From: Branchiostoma floridae
Lineage: Eukaryota > Chordata > Leptocardii > Amphioxiformes > Branchiostomatidae
DNA length: 64,000 nt
Reading direction: 5' to 3'
Assembly: GCF_000003815.2 (NCBI RefSeq)
Contig: NC_049993.1
Location: forward strand, 4,717,309 to 4,781,308
Shown here: in pieces, positions 15,301 to 23,956 of the stretch
Layout: every line of letters starts with the position of its first letter
Position numbering within the stretch: position 1 is the first letter of the stretch
Notes under the pieces: generated by a model
What the model was told of the DNA's origin: nothing
Database searches by the model: none
The model's input: only the letters and a program-made list of their open reading frames with translations
Program-made: the position numbers and the translations under genes

Positions 15301-18300
15301 AGGCACCAGGAAGGACAGGGAACTCATAGAATGGTTCAGCTTCTTACAGCGCCTACTGAACCAACCCTCCTCTGCCTGAAACATACAACATAACCACACA
15401 ATCAATCAAGAGCTAGAGTAAACCATGTAGAGGGAAGTGGCCTACAATTTATTTATCTTTATTTATTTATTTGCCAATGATACAACTCATTACACGGATC
15501 TGCCTAGGCAGCTTTGGGCTGGTAGCGGCAGATCCACAGAGATACAGATGAACATATATCATCGGTCGACATCGTCGTGATCGCACATGTTCGCACATGT
15601 TTATACACGACGGGGTTATACCGCCCCTTACGGGGTGACATACCCTTTCATATGCGCCAGGTCTCCCGTCCGGGTGAATGATGTAAATCACCGTGAGCCG
15701 AAGCTAGGTACTCATTTTCACCTGAGTATAGTGAGGAAAGCCGTGTAAAGTGCCTTTCCCAAGGGCACAAGATCGGTAACACGGCAGGCGGATTCGAACC
15801 CGCAACCTCTCGGTCACGGGGCGAACACGGTCCCACTGCGCTACGCGGTCCCACCGCACCACAATGTACATGTCCGAGTTAACAGTGTTTGAAGACACGT
15901 GATGAAGGTTAGACTTCCAGGTAATAAGATACTCCAAATAGCAATTACTCAAGCAACTGAAAATGATTTGGGAAATGGTCAGATGTCTCAGGCAGAATCC
16001 ACTAAAGCTCGTCAGTGACACTACCTTTCATCAGTGATCAGGCTTTTAGCTAGGATTTTATAATAGGGAGGCCAAACTTACTGGTGAGTCACGGTAAGTG
16101 ACTATTGTAGGGGGTCTGGGGGCATCCCGCTTCCATGGTGCAGAGTTTTTGATGATTTTAAGTTAAAATAGTGCATTCTAAGGTTTCCCAAGTGGCAAAA
16201 ATACTGTTCCAGAGGTCACAGTAGAAGGTTGTGACCACAGATGACCTGGAAGCATCCCTGGTCAATCAGAATTTCATGCTTGTCATGGATTTTCTCCCCA
16301 GTATAGGGCATCCAGGGGCATCAAATTTCTTCTTATTCTAAGAAAAGTGCATCCAGATGACGCGTTGATGCATGCCTGGCTAAAAGCCTGTCAGTGATAC
16401 TGTGTCACATTGTCACTGATGAAAGGTAGTGGATTCTGCTCGAAATGTTTGACCATTTCCAAAATCATATCCAGTCGCTTGAGTAATTGCTATTTGGAGT
16501 ATTTGAAAATATATCTTGTGAAATATTGATTCAACTTCCATACTGAGATTTTCCTCAAAAACTGGTAACTAGTATGCAGGGCTCGAAATACTTTTTTCTG
16601 CATACCTGCACTGGTGCAGGTAGCATTGAAAATTACCTGCACCAGACAAATTTTACCTGCACCACTATGAATTTAGGAAGTATGGATCATACTAAAATTG
16701 TTCAGGAACTATTGCTATTTTTTTAGTTATACTTTATAAGTGGAAACAGTCAAGGCAGCTAATTACAATCCAGATACACCTACATCATACTATATATGGG
16801 ACATTTATCTATAAAACCCAGCACATGGACCAGCGCAGGTTAGGTGCAGGTAGACACCAGAAATACCGGCACAGATCCAATTTTACCTGCACTAAGGTGC
16901 ATATGCAGGTGGTATTTCGAGCCCTGAGTATGCCTTACCTGGTAGACTATTTCATACAGGCAGCCGTCCTTCCCAGCCAGGAAGATCCGACCCTTGTCTG
17001 TTCCCACCACACTCAGGATGTAGGTGTTGTCAGAGGGGATGGAGAACAGGGGGTCTGGCAACAGGTGCATCTCTGCATACTGGTTTCCAGGTGCTGCACC
17101 TGCGGACACAGAAACACCTGTATCACATGCATGGCAACCTATAATGTTTGACTCCAGTCAAAATCAATATCTATGGGAAACACGGTCTCTCTTCTGGAGT
17201 TTAGGACTCCTTACTATCAAGCGACTACTGTCAGTGGCAGTGACAGGCCTTTATTGTGGTGACAGGCCATAGGGGCATGTTCGGGCATGACGCACCCGCC
17301 ATGACACACGAGTCAGTGGTAGGAGGAACCCCTTGCATCCTTGGTCGGAAGTCCTCCTAGGAGATGGAAACTCCAAATAATAAACCTGCATCTGCTGGGG
17401 CCGTCTTACGTGGCAAAACAGTTCTGTCCCTGTAGGACTTAGTGCGCCAGTAGACGAGAGGGTGGAGAAGGAAGTGCACACCCCTCCTTCACCTTAAAAA
17501 GTCACGTGCAGGCCAGGCAGACTGGTCGTCTAATCAACCTGTCTGCCTACCATTGATCTTCGGATACGAAGAAACAGCCATCATCAAGCGACTACAATAT
17601 ACATTCCATCAGTGTCATGTTATCCTGATATTGTATGTATATGTTATTTTGTTGTTATTTTTCACATCTTCAACAAGATAACTATCAAAGGACTCTTTAC
17701 TTCTTTTTGTCTCTGTAGACTAGACAGAGGACTAAGCTACTTTTATGTATAAAAATGAACATATTGAGTTTCACAGACACAAGCAAGTACAACTACAATG
17801 ATTAAAAACTTAAATTCTTCTAAAACACACGTTTCCAAAAGCAAAGCTATAGATTTGATCACGGACATTATATACATGACTGTATGTGTCCTTGATTTGA
17901 CTATCTATCCTAGAATTCCCATTGAAGATGGTTGAGCTGGTCATGTACCTTCAGGAGAGTTGGCAAAGCTGACTCCCAGGAGAACAATGTCCACTGGAGT
18001 GGTCAGGCACAGGAGGAACTTGATATGTGGCTGGAATATACCTAGACGTGTGGAGTAAAAATATGGCAAAGGCCATTAGCAGTAGAACCTAAACTCTCAA
18101 AATGACGACCACTGACATTGTTAGACAAATACAATGACCTACATGAAATTTGTAGTGTAACTTTCGTAGTGTAAGGCCACACCAATTTAATTTCTTGGTT
18201 CACAGATTTTTTCATCAAAAATATGGAGCGAGAGGGCGAAATAAAAATAAAAATTGTAAAATGGTTGGGGTAAAGGTAACGGCTAATCCAAAACATAAAG

Positions 18301-21300
18301 AAAAAAAGTTGTACAGTAACAGCACCTGTACCCACACTTTAAGGAGCTTATGATATAAAGGCCAATTTGCTACACCAGAAAGTTGGTGAATGGTTTCATC
18401 AATGGTGAGAATTTGCTGAGTAGTAATTTTTATTTTTATTTTTTTTTTCCAAAAAATAGGAGCAAGCGAATCCGTGAACCAAGAAATTAAATCGGTGTGG
18501 CATAAAGTTCGTATTTCATTCATCTATTTACTTATCATTAATCCCACTCTACTGATGGTGACTTAGTTTTGGAATACTCATTTAATTCTAAGTACTGAAG
18601 GTATTCTGTCAGAAACCAGGGTGAAACAAATAACCATATTTTAGTTTGCTGTATTGTTTTCTCTCTGTACACGTCTGACTCACCTGGTTTTGGTTTGACC
18701 AGACCTGCACTAAGAATGGTTTCATTTAGCCCATCAAAGTAGGCCAAGTCACTCCTGCGGGAGAAACGAGAAGACAAAGTCTAAATACAGTAGTGCGTCA
18801 ATCAACGAAGCCAGTATTTGATCAAATCACAGATCCATGTTAAAACACATAACAGCTGAATTGAAATCAGAATTTACCCGTCCTCATAGTTCCACACGAA
18901 GATGTCGCTGTCAATTGTCAGCCACGCCCTGCTGATCTCTGGGAACACTCCCATCATGCAATTGCACTGCATGCCTGTAAAATCTGGTTAAGTGGCAACA
19001 CACCTCCAGTCCAATTCCAGTTCTACATGTTCTCAGCTTTGTACATAAACCCATGCTATTGGTACTAAAAACTGTCGCTACCAGGCTTTTAGCTAGGATT
19101 TTATAATAGGGAGTCCAAACTTATTGGTGAGTCGTGGTAAGTGACTATTGTAGGGGCGTCTGGGGGCATCCTGAAGCTCCCACCTTCCATGGTGCAGAGT
19201 TTTTGATGATTTTAAGTTAAAACAGTGCATTCTAAGGTATCCTAAGAGGCAAAAATACTGTTACAGATGTCACAGTAGAAGACTGTGACCACAGATAACC
19301 TGGTAGCATCCCTGGTCAATCAGAATTTCATGCTTGTCAGAGGATTTTCTCCCCAGTATAGGGCGTCCAGGGGCATCAAATTTCTTGTTATTCTAAGAAA
19401 AGTGCGTCCAAATGACGCGTTGACGCATGGCTGGCTAAAAGCCTGGTCGCTACACCTACATACTTATTTGTTACTGCTAGAGATCAAATTTATCATAGTT
19501 TATTTGCATTTGAAAGTGAAAGGGCTGATCGAGCAAGTAAGATTTTTCCATGAGATTTTTATCTACTTGTTGCTTTTCACAGTCATGTCATCAAGCATTG
19601 TTCAACACAAAAAAAGTAGCGCCAATAATAAAAGGTTTCCATTGCTGGAAGTGAGCATATGTTTTTAGAAAATGTTATTTGTTAAAATTAGATTTCAGGC
19701 ACGTGACCAGTTGGTTTGGGCAAGTAAATTTTTGCGCTTGCCTGATAGGACAAGCAAGGATAAACAAGTCCATTAGCCCGATTGTCCCGCCCAAGTAAAA
19801 GTGCTGTTTGGGCAAGCAGACTTACTTCCCCACTTGTCCGACGGGCAAGTAAGAATTTCCAGATGTGACCCGCTCAAATTACCACTGAGTGTGACAGCAC
19901 ATGGGGCTGAATGCCTGCCTATATTGACCATGTCATTTTTAAGCCAGTAGCGACATCGATTTTGTTGTTGTTGCTGTCCTCGTTTAACGTCTGTTATTTC
20001 GCTAGACGTGGTCTCTTAACAAAAATGAAAATTTATGAAAGTGAAACTACATAGAAAAATGTAATTTAAATTTCGGGCAAGTGAAAATTTGGTTTGGGCA
20101 AGTAAATTTTTAATGTACTTGCCCGATAGGACAAGTGAATTTTTGAAAACCCTGTGTCTAACCCTGACAAGCACATTTCAGTAAACTTGTTGAACTCTGC
20201 CAGTTTTTTTAACATGTTGAAGGATACGGCTGAACTGTTCGACCAGCTCTGGTGGGAGAGGCACCCTCCTGACAGGGCTGAGGAGAGGCAGGTTAGCCAG
20301 GGCTGGGTGGAGGGTTGCCAGGGCAGGGTAGTCCAGCTCACTCACACCACTCATACTGGGCGCTCCTGTGGGACAGAGAATCAACAACCAAGTTATACAT
20401 CAATAATCAATCCAATCCATGTTATGATTTTATGCGTCATTGAAGGTAGCCTGGTTACCAAACCCCAGCCCGACCTCAAGTATCTATCGTGCAGGGGTCT
20501 GGCCGGATGGGATAGGAACTCTTCTCAATTTTGCACCTTATAGTGGGCAAAAAACCCCACCAATAGAACAACACAGGATCAGCAGGAGGTAATTACACCC
20601 CTGCCATGATTGGTTCAAGACCCCCAACTGTACTTTTTGAATCCATAACGTAGCTGATTCGCTACTGTGATAGCCTGCTGACCAACTGTGGTGTGTTGTA
20701 GCTGGCTACCTGTGGTGAGAGTGGTCATCAATCTTACTAATTCTTAGGTTCTCCTCCCACTGATCAACGGGCCTTCGAGAACCTTTCTACAGCCATCCTG
20801 CCAGACCCCAACACGAAAGATATATCTTGAGGTTGGGTTATGGAATCCAGGCTACATTGAAGGTTAAACATCCGGGTAATAAAATACACAACAGTTACTC
20901 AAGCAACTGGATAGCTGGGAAGGATTTTGGAAATGCTTTATTTTGTTATCATGATTTGAGCGATTGTGGTAGATTAACTACTAACTCAGTAACTGTAGAG
21001 AGTCCAATACTTTTGTAAGAAGCTTGTCATTTTGACCTAAATATCCTGCTAGCTGTCGCGCAACTTTATACTGAATTTCTGCTTTATATTAATTAAATTA
21101 TTATAAGGCCTGTTGTAGGATAGTCTTCAGTTAGTTAGGCTCCCTTTACAGTAAGACAATTGGAGCCGTGTGAAAGGTAAAACAGAAGTCTGTGAGAGGA
21201 GCCCACCATGTGAGGCGACCCTCAGCAGGTCCGACAGGTCTCCATACTGCCTGTCCGCTATGATGTTCCTGTCGATCTGTTTCCCAGCAGCCTCCAGGGC

Positions 21301-21345
21301 CTCTTGTGCTGACGCCCCCGCTCCGCCCAGTCCAAGTGATGCCAT
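385..21345 (-). CDS. NUP155: Nucleoporin NUP155, partial (28 exons; C-terminus outside window)
   Basis: Large scaffold nucleoporin of the inner ring of the nuclear pore complex. The translated exons follow vertebrate NUP155 from the N-terminus (MASLGLGG) through the beta-propeller region ([47 protein letters not shown]) into the alpha-helical C-terminal half ([28 protein letters not shown]). Exons, 5' to 3' on the minus strand: 21207-21345, 20228-20365, 18878-18974, 18684-18754, 17949-18041, 16939-17099, 15270-15375, 14733-14898, 13972-14069, 13586-13738, 12700-12800, 11115-11285, 10405-10578, 9192-9291, 8824-8901, 8323-8482, 8030-8084, 7116-7338, 6353-6486, 6094-6153, 5378-5509, [one missing], 4567-4702, 3951-4098, 3423-3527, 2357-2511, 1756-1996, 819-939, 385-495. 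Phases agree at every junction. About 46 residues expected between 5378 and 4702 are absent, at the gap. By comparison with the roughly 1390-residue human protein, about 140 C-terminal residues lie left of the window. An AG just before the ATG could mean a 5'UTR intron. Confidence 0.95.
2651..3012. mobile_element. AGGCCACACC MITE, copy 1
   Basis: 362-bp element with long inverted termini (AGGCCACACCAATTTAAT ... ATTAAATTGGTGTGGCCT). The arms continue into ggttcacggatt and share gagcgag motifs. Three copies occur in NUP155 introns. Confidence 0.8.
4937..5036. other. Assembly gap (100 N) in NUP155
   Basis: The round length suggests a placeholder of unknown true size. It lies where the NUP155 exon between 5378-5509 and 4567-4702 is expected; neither flank (4703-4936, 5037-5377) holds it. 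Confidence 0.95.
5037..5359. repeat. Degraded CGCGG-family element broken by the assembly gap
   Basis: Begins at the gap edge with atgttcgcggtttcacagtg and ends ctgcaaacttaaatgcatttacagta. The termini match 7380-7591, but the middle is foreign or diverged. Confidence 0.5.
5695..6062. mobile_element. AGGCCACACC MITE, copy 2 (opposite orientation)
   Basis: Same termini as 2651-3012 with the interior reversed; about 32 bp from NUP155 exon 6094-6153. Confidence 0.8.
6565..6955. mobile_element. TAGGCCTAG MITE, copy 1
   Basis: Inverted termini built on ggcctaggaaaaaaa / ttgtgtttcctgtttc; about 390 bp; a second copy at 9988-10374 is highly similar throughout. In a NUP155 intron. Confidence 0.75.
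7380..7591. mobile_element. CGCGG-rich MITE, copy 1
   Basis: TACTGTAAATGCAG ... CATTTACAGTA, about 212 bp, with many ttcgcggt / accgcgaa motifs in inverted arrangement. Near-identical copies at 10610-10821 and 43775-43985. Confidence 0.82.
7631..7915 (+). mobile_element. tRNA-derived SINE
   Basis: The head has pol III promoter boxes: A-box-like tctagtgggtagagc (about 7647) and B-box-like ttaagttcgatcccc (about 7683). A non-tRNA body follows (ctgtggactagccccctgctg). A reverse-strand relative of the body occurs at 47030-47228. The head is too diverged to fold as a functional tRNA. Confidence 0.65.
9988..10374. mobile_element. TAGGCCTAG MITE, copy 2, with 15-bp flanking repeat
   Basis: GCCTAGGAAAA ... 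TTTTCCTAGGCC, flanked by perfect direct repeats TTAGGTAGACATAGG (9973-9987 and 10375-10389). Ends 30 bp from NUP155 exon 10405-10578. Confidence 0.78.
10610..10821. mobile_element. CGCGG-rich MITE, copy 2 (opposite orientation)
   Basis: Reverse-oriented copy of 7380-7591 with the same TACTGTAAATG ends; 32 bp from NUP155 exon 10405-10578. Confidence 0.82.
11370..11879. mobile_element. TTAA-flanked MITE (piggyBac-like ends)
   Basis: TTAA (11366-11369 and 11880-11883) flanks inverted termini AGGGGCATTCCA / TGGAATGCCCCT. The interior has no ORF. In a NUP155 intron. Confidence 0.65.
12322..12645. mobile_element. CAGGG-ended MITE, same family as 84-361, inverted
   Basis: Starts CAGGGTTGAACAAG and ends ACTTGTTTATCCCTG; the body is the reverse complement of 84-361 with scattered differences. 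Flanks agggt/aaggt are an imperfect 5-bp duplication. Confidence 0.7.
13203..13572. mobile_element. hAT-type MITE, 8-bp target duplication GCACCATG
   Basis: CAGGGTTGTAGCCAGC ... GGCTGGCTACAACCATG between perfect copies of GCACCATG (13195-13202 and 13573-13580). The right duplication lies at intron positions +6 to +13 of the donor of NUP155 exon 13586-13738. Confidence 0.82.
14379..14720. mobile_element. hAT-type MITE next to a NUP155 splice donor
   Basis: CAGGGCTCTAGCCAGC ... GCTGGCTAGAGCCCTG with 8-bp flanks ggtttcac / tgtttcac (7 of 8). The flank sits at +5 to +12 of the donor of exon 14733-14898. A sister copy is at 37127-37455. Confidence 0.8.
15447..15853 (-). mobile_element. tRNA-derived SINE with (AAAT)n tail
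   Basis: On the minus strand: a tRNA-like head with A-box cgtagcgcagtggg and B-box GGTTCGAATCC (about 15791-15801), a body of about 300 bp, then a taaataaataaataaag tail at the 15447 end. In the NUP155 intron between exons 7 and 6. Confidence 0.75.
16039..16390. mobile_element. hAT-type MITE, 8-bp target duplication TCAGTGAT
   Basis: CAGGCTTTTAGCTAGGATT ... GGCTAAAAGCCTG with perfect TCAGTGAT at 16031-16038 and 16391-16398. Sister copy at 19082-19445. Confidence 0.83.
16577..16926. mobile_element. CAGGG-ended MITE next to a NUP155 splice donor
   Basis: CAGGGCTCGAAATACTTTT ... GGTATTTCGAGCCCTG with AGTATG on both sides (16571-16576, 16927-16932). The interior repeats acctgcac / gtgcaggt. The right flank lies at +7 to +12 of the donor of exon 16939-17099. 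Confidence 0.78.
17229..17582 (-). mobile_element. Unclassified retroposon, 13-bp target duplication
   Basis: Perfect 13-bp direct repeats ATCAAGCGACTAC (17216-17228 and 17583-17595) bound a 354-bp segment without inverted ends. The long duplication and an AATAAA near one end (minus strand) suggest target-primed reverse transcription. I do not recognise the family. Confidence 0.6.
18174..18503. mobile_element. AGGCCACACC MITE, copy 3
   Basis: Same family and orientation as 2651-3012, about 30 bp shorter through an internal deletion after the aaacataaag stretch. Confidence 0.8.
19082..19445. mobile_element. hAT-type MITE, 8-bp target duplication GTCGCTAC
   Basis: Same family as 16039-16390, with perfect GTCGCTAC at 19074-19081 and 19446-19453. 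In the NUP155 intron between exons 2 and 3. Confidence 0.83.
19500..20150. repeat. Degenerate relatives of the 84-361 MITE
   Basis: Repeated gggcaagta / gacaagtg motifs and the block gtaagatttttccatga...cagtcatg correspond to pieces of 84-361 in broken, rearranged form. No intact ends seen. Confidence 0.5.
20446..20855. mobile_element. GTAGCCTGG MITE, 7-bp target duplication ATTGAAG
   Basis: GTAGCCTGGTTACC ... GGAATCCAGGCTAC; inverted sub-termini share gacctcaag / cttgaggt. ATTGAAG precedes and follows. In NUP155 intron 1. Confidence 0.72.
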
Positions 21346-21718
21346 ATCTGAGAAACAATGTATGAATATATCTATAATATTTCTATTTTCATAGACAGAG
21401 GATCTTAATAATGTATTATTAATTATGGTCAATTTGCACGCAGGGTCTTCCTTTTACTGATGTGATGCACAGTGAATAGGATAAAAGGAGACTTATCTGT
21501 TATAATGTATAATAGTAATGGTTTTTCTGGTATGTATATGAAATATCACAAGTTCTTTACAAAAACAAAGATCTCAGCTTCTTTTGGGACGATTACCAAA
21601 ATTATTTTATAATATGTGGTGCAAATTTTCCCAGGAAAAAGCCTGTCAGTGTGGTTGTATCACTTTGCTCGGACTTTCATCCAAAATCAGGCAAAATCTA
21701 AAGGTATAAACAACGTAC

Positions 21719-23140
21719 GCAAGTATACCGAAGTCACGGGTTCCGCACTGGGCGCCCAGTGCGGAATTCGTGGAGAAAATGGCGTCGGCACTCGGGGCCC
21801 AGTGCGGAAGAAACTTCCGCACAGGAATTCCAGTGCGGAACGGCTTTGTTCGAGTGCTGAAGACCCGTCAGCACTGGAATTCCAGAGCTACACCTTGTCT
21901 CGGCACTCGTTTTCCAGTGCCGAACTCCGCCCAGCACTCGGTTTCTAGTGCCGAACTCCGCCCAGCACTCGGTTTCTAGTGCTGATCTCCGCTCAGCACT
22001 GGGTTTCTAGTGCGGAAGGGTGGTTCAAAGGTCGTTCAGCACTGGTTACCCAGTGCGGAGGTCATTGAGCACTGGATAACCGAGTGCCGATCTACCTAAG
22101 TCTCGGGTTCCGCACTGGGATTTCTAGTGCTCGGTGACTTTTCGGCACTAGAGGCCGAGTGCTAAGACCACTTCGGCACTAGAAGCCGAGTGCTACTATC
22201 ATTTTAAGACCGTCAGCACTGGGTTTCCAGTGCTCGCGTCCAAATCGTTACTCAAAAACATAGTTGACATGCAGCAGCGCCTACTCACCTTCGGACTTAC
22301 TCAGTATTTTAAATCAATTTTGCCCTAGTCTTGTCTCTGTCGGAACTCAAACAGCATGTGTGTATCATCGCATCGCTACATCCTACATGTATAACGTTAT
22401 AGTGTTGTATATGATGACCTCATGTCAACAGTGTGTCAGCTTCGTTCCCTTTTTTTTTCTAAATTTCACGAAGATAAAATGCCAATAAATTACAGCTCCC
22501 TTTGTCGTGTTTGAGTTGCAGACTACTTTCAATCAAACGTTCGCATGCATCATTTCATTTTGTTGATGCGTGGCGGCTACAGACAGTTTAGACAGTTCTA
22601 CTTTGGTCACGAAAAAAAACATTAATGTCTAAATAAGAAGATAATTGATATGTACTGTTCTTTGAAAACCCGACACGGATATTTCCTCCCATACGCAGCT
22701 TTCTCAGACTCAAGTCAAGGTGAACGTTTTGTTACACTTCTTTTATGTATTACATTTGTATATGTGTACCGCCTTTAACTGCCCGGAACTATAAATAACG
22801 TAACGGAGGCTGGCTGTCAGCACTCAGTTTCAAGTGCGGAATATTTGTCGTCACTTGTTTTCTAGTGCGGAATATTTGTCGTCACTTGTTTTCTAGTGCG
22901 GAATATTTGTCGTCACTCGTTTTCTAGTGCAGGATATTTGTCGTCACTAGTTTTCTAGTGCGGAAGGCAGTCTCAGCACTCGGTTTCTAGTGGTGAATCG
23001 GGGTTTTCAGTGCTGAAGTCGACTCACCACTGGACACCTAGTGCGGACGTAACTTCGGCACTAGACTTCTAGTGCGGAAGGCCCCTTCCGCACTAGACAC
23101 CGAGTGCTGAGAGAGGAACCCGTGACTTCGGTAGTTTTGT
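21719..23140. mobile_element. TIR element (1422 bp) with terminal palindrome arrays, 9-bp target duplication
   Basis: Direct repeats ACAACGTAC (21710-21718 and 23141-23149) flank inverted termini that share ACCGAAGTCACGGGTTCC (21727-21744 and 23115-23132). Inside each end is an array of short palindromes of the form GCACT-n(5-9)-AGTGC at roughly 30-bp spacing: about 13-14 in 21741-22240 and 9-10 in 22815-23110. The centre (22245-22810) is AT-rich, with no credible ORF. A 9-bp duplication and complex termini resemble non-autonomous Mutator-like or foldback elements; the family is inference. It lies between NUP155 and SKP2. Confidence 0.85.
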
Positions 23141-23490
23141 ACAACGTACACACATGCAATGTTTGACTTTCATAACAACAACAACATTCATATATCAAAT
23201 CTTGATTAAATCATAACTCTTGTTTGTTTAGGTGTAACATTCCGTTCGGCTCAGTTTATAGTTTCAGTTTTCAGCATGTCCAGAAATTACATTTGTCTTT
23301 TCTTCCTCAACAAACGGCATATCTGAACTGAAAAAAATTACACATACCTTTCAAATGAAACACGTGGTCTATCAGATGCCTTAAACGTCACAGTAAATGT
23401 CAATATATCCAGCAAACGTAGTAAAAACCCTGACAAACCAAATTTTGAAAATTCAATCTAACTGGAAGCAGCCATTTTGCCCGCCATGTG

Positions 23491-23498
23491 TTACGTCA
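23491..23498. promoter_or_regulatory. CRE-like site, possible NUP155-side promoter element
   Basis: TTACGTCA (TGACGTAA on the minus strand) lies next to a YY1-like AAAATGGC (minus strand, about 23472-23479). If NUP155 has a non-coding first exon, this would be a plausible promoter upstream of it, placing the palindrome element inside its first intron. Weak, motif-only evidence. Confidence 0.25.
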
Positions 23499-23921
23499 AC
23501 ACTTCTGCGCAGGTCAGTACGCAAGTTATACCATCATAGAAAGAAGGGGATGTCTTTGCAATACCTTGATAAACAATTTAAAAAGTTTACAATAATTGAG
23601 CAAAAAATGAGTAATAGTGTATACTATATAAATTAATTTTGAATGTATCATCCAGATTGATATTGATAATGAATGCGAATTAAAGTAGCATGTTGCTAAT
23701 ATTATTTTTCACCTTTATATGAATAGAATCACCCAAAATGATTTACTAGCAAAACCAAGCAAAATGTATCTATAAATGATATTGAGAAGAAAATTCTCCA
23801 TCATAATATAACTAAGCAGATGAAGATTATCTTCAAGAGTTTTTACTGTTCCTATATGTTGGTTTACTAGTTGGAAAAGGAGAATATTGGCCATTTCCGG
23901 AATGTACCATGAAACAGGAAA

Positions 23922-23929
23922 TGACGTCA
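23922..23929. promoter_or_regulatory. Consensus CRE in the SKP2 promoter
   Basis: TGACGTCA, the perfect palindromic CREB/ATF site, ends 27 bp before the SKP2 ATG. ETS-like cores flank it (catttccgg 23891-23899 and caggaaat just upstream). CRE plus ETS close to a start is typical of TATA-less chordate promoters. Confidence 0.55.
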
Positions 23930-23956
23930 CGACCAACTCAGCAATCTTGTGCGAAG

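Noticed and set aside
15790..15853. tRNA gene on the minus strand
   Set aside because: It has a good B-box, but continues into a roughly 300-bp body and an A-rich tail, as in a SINE.
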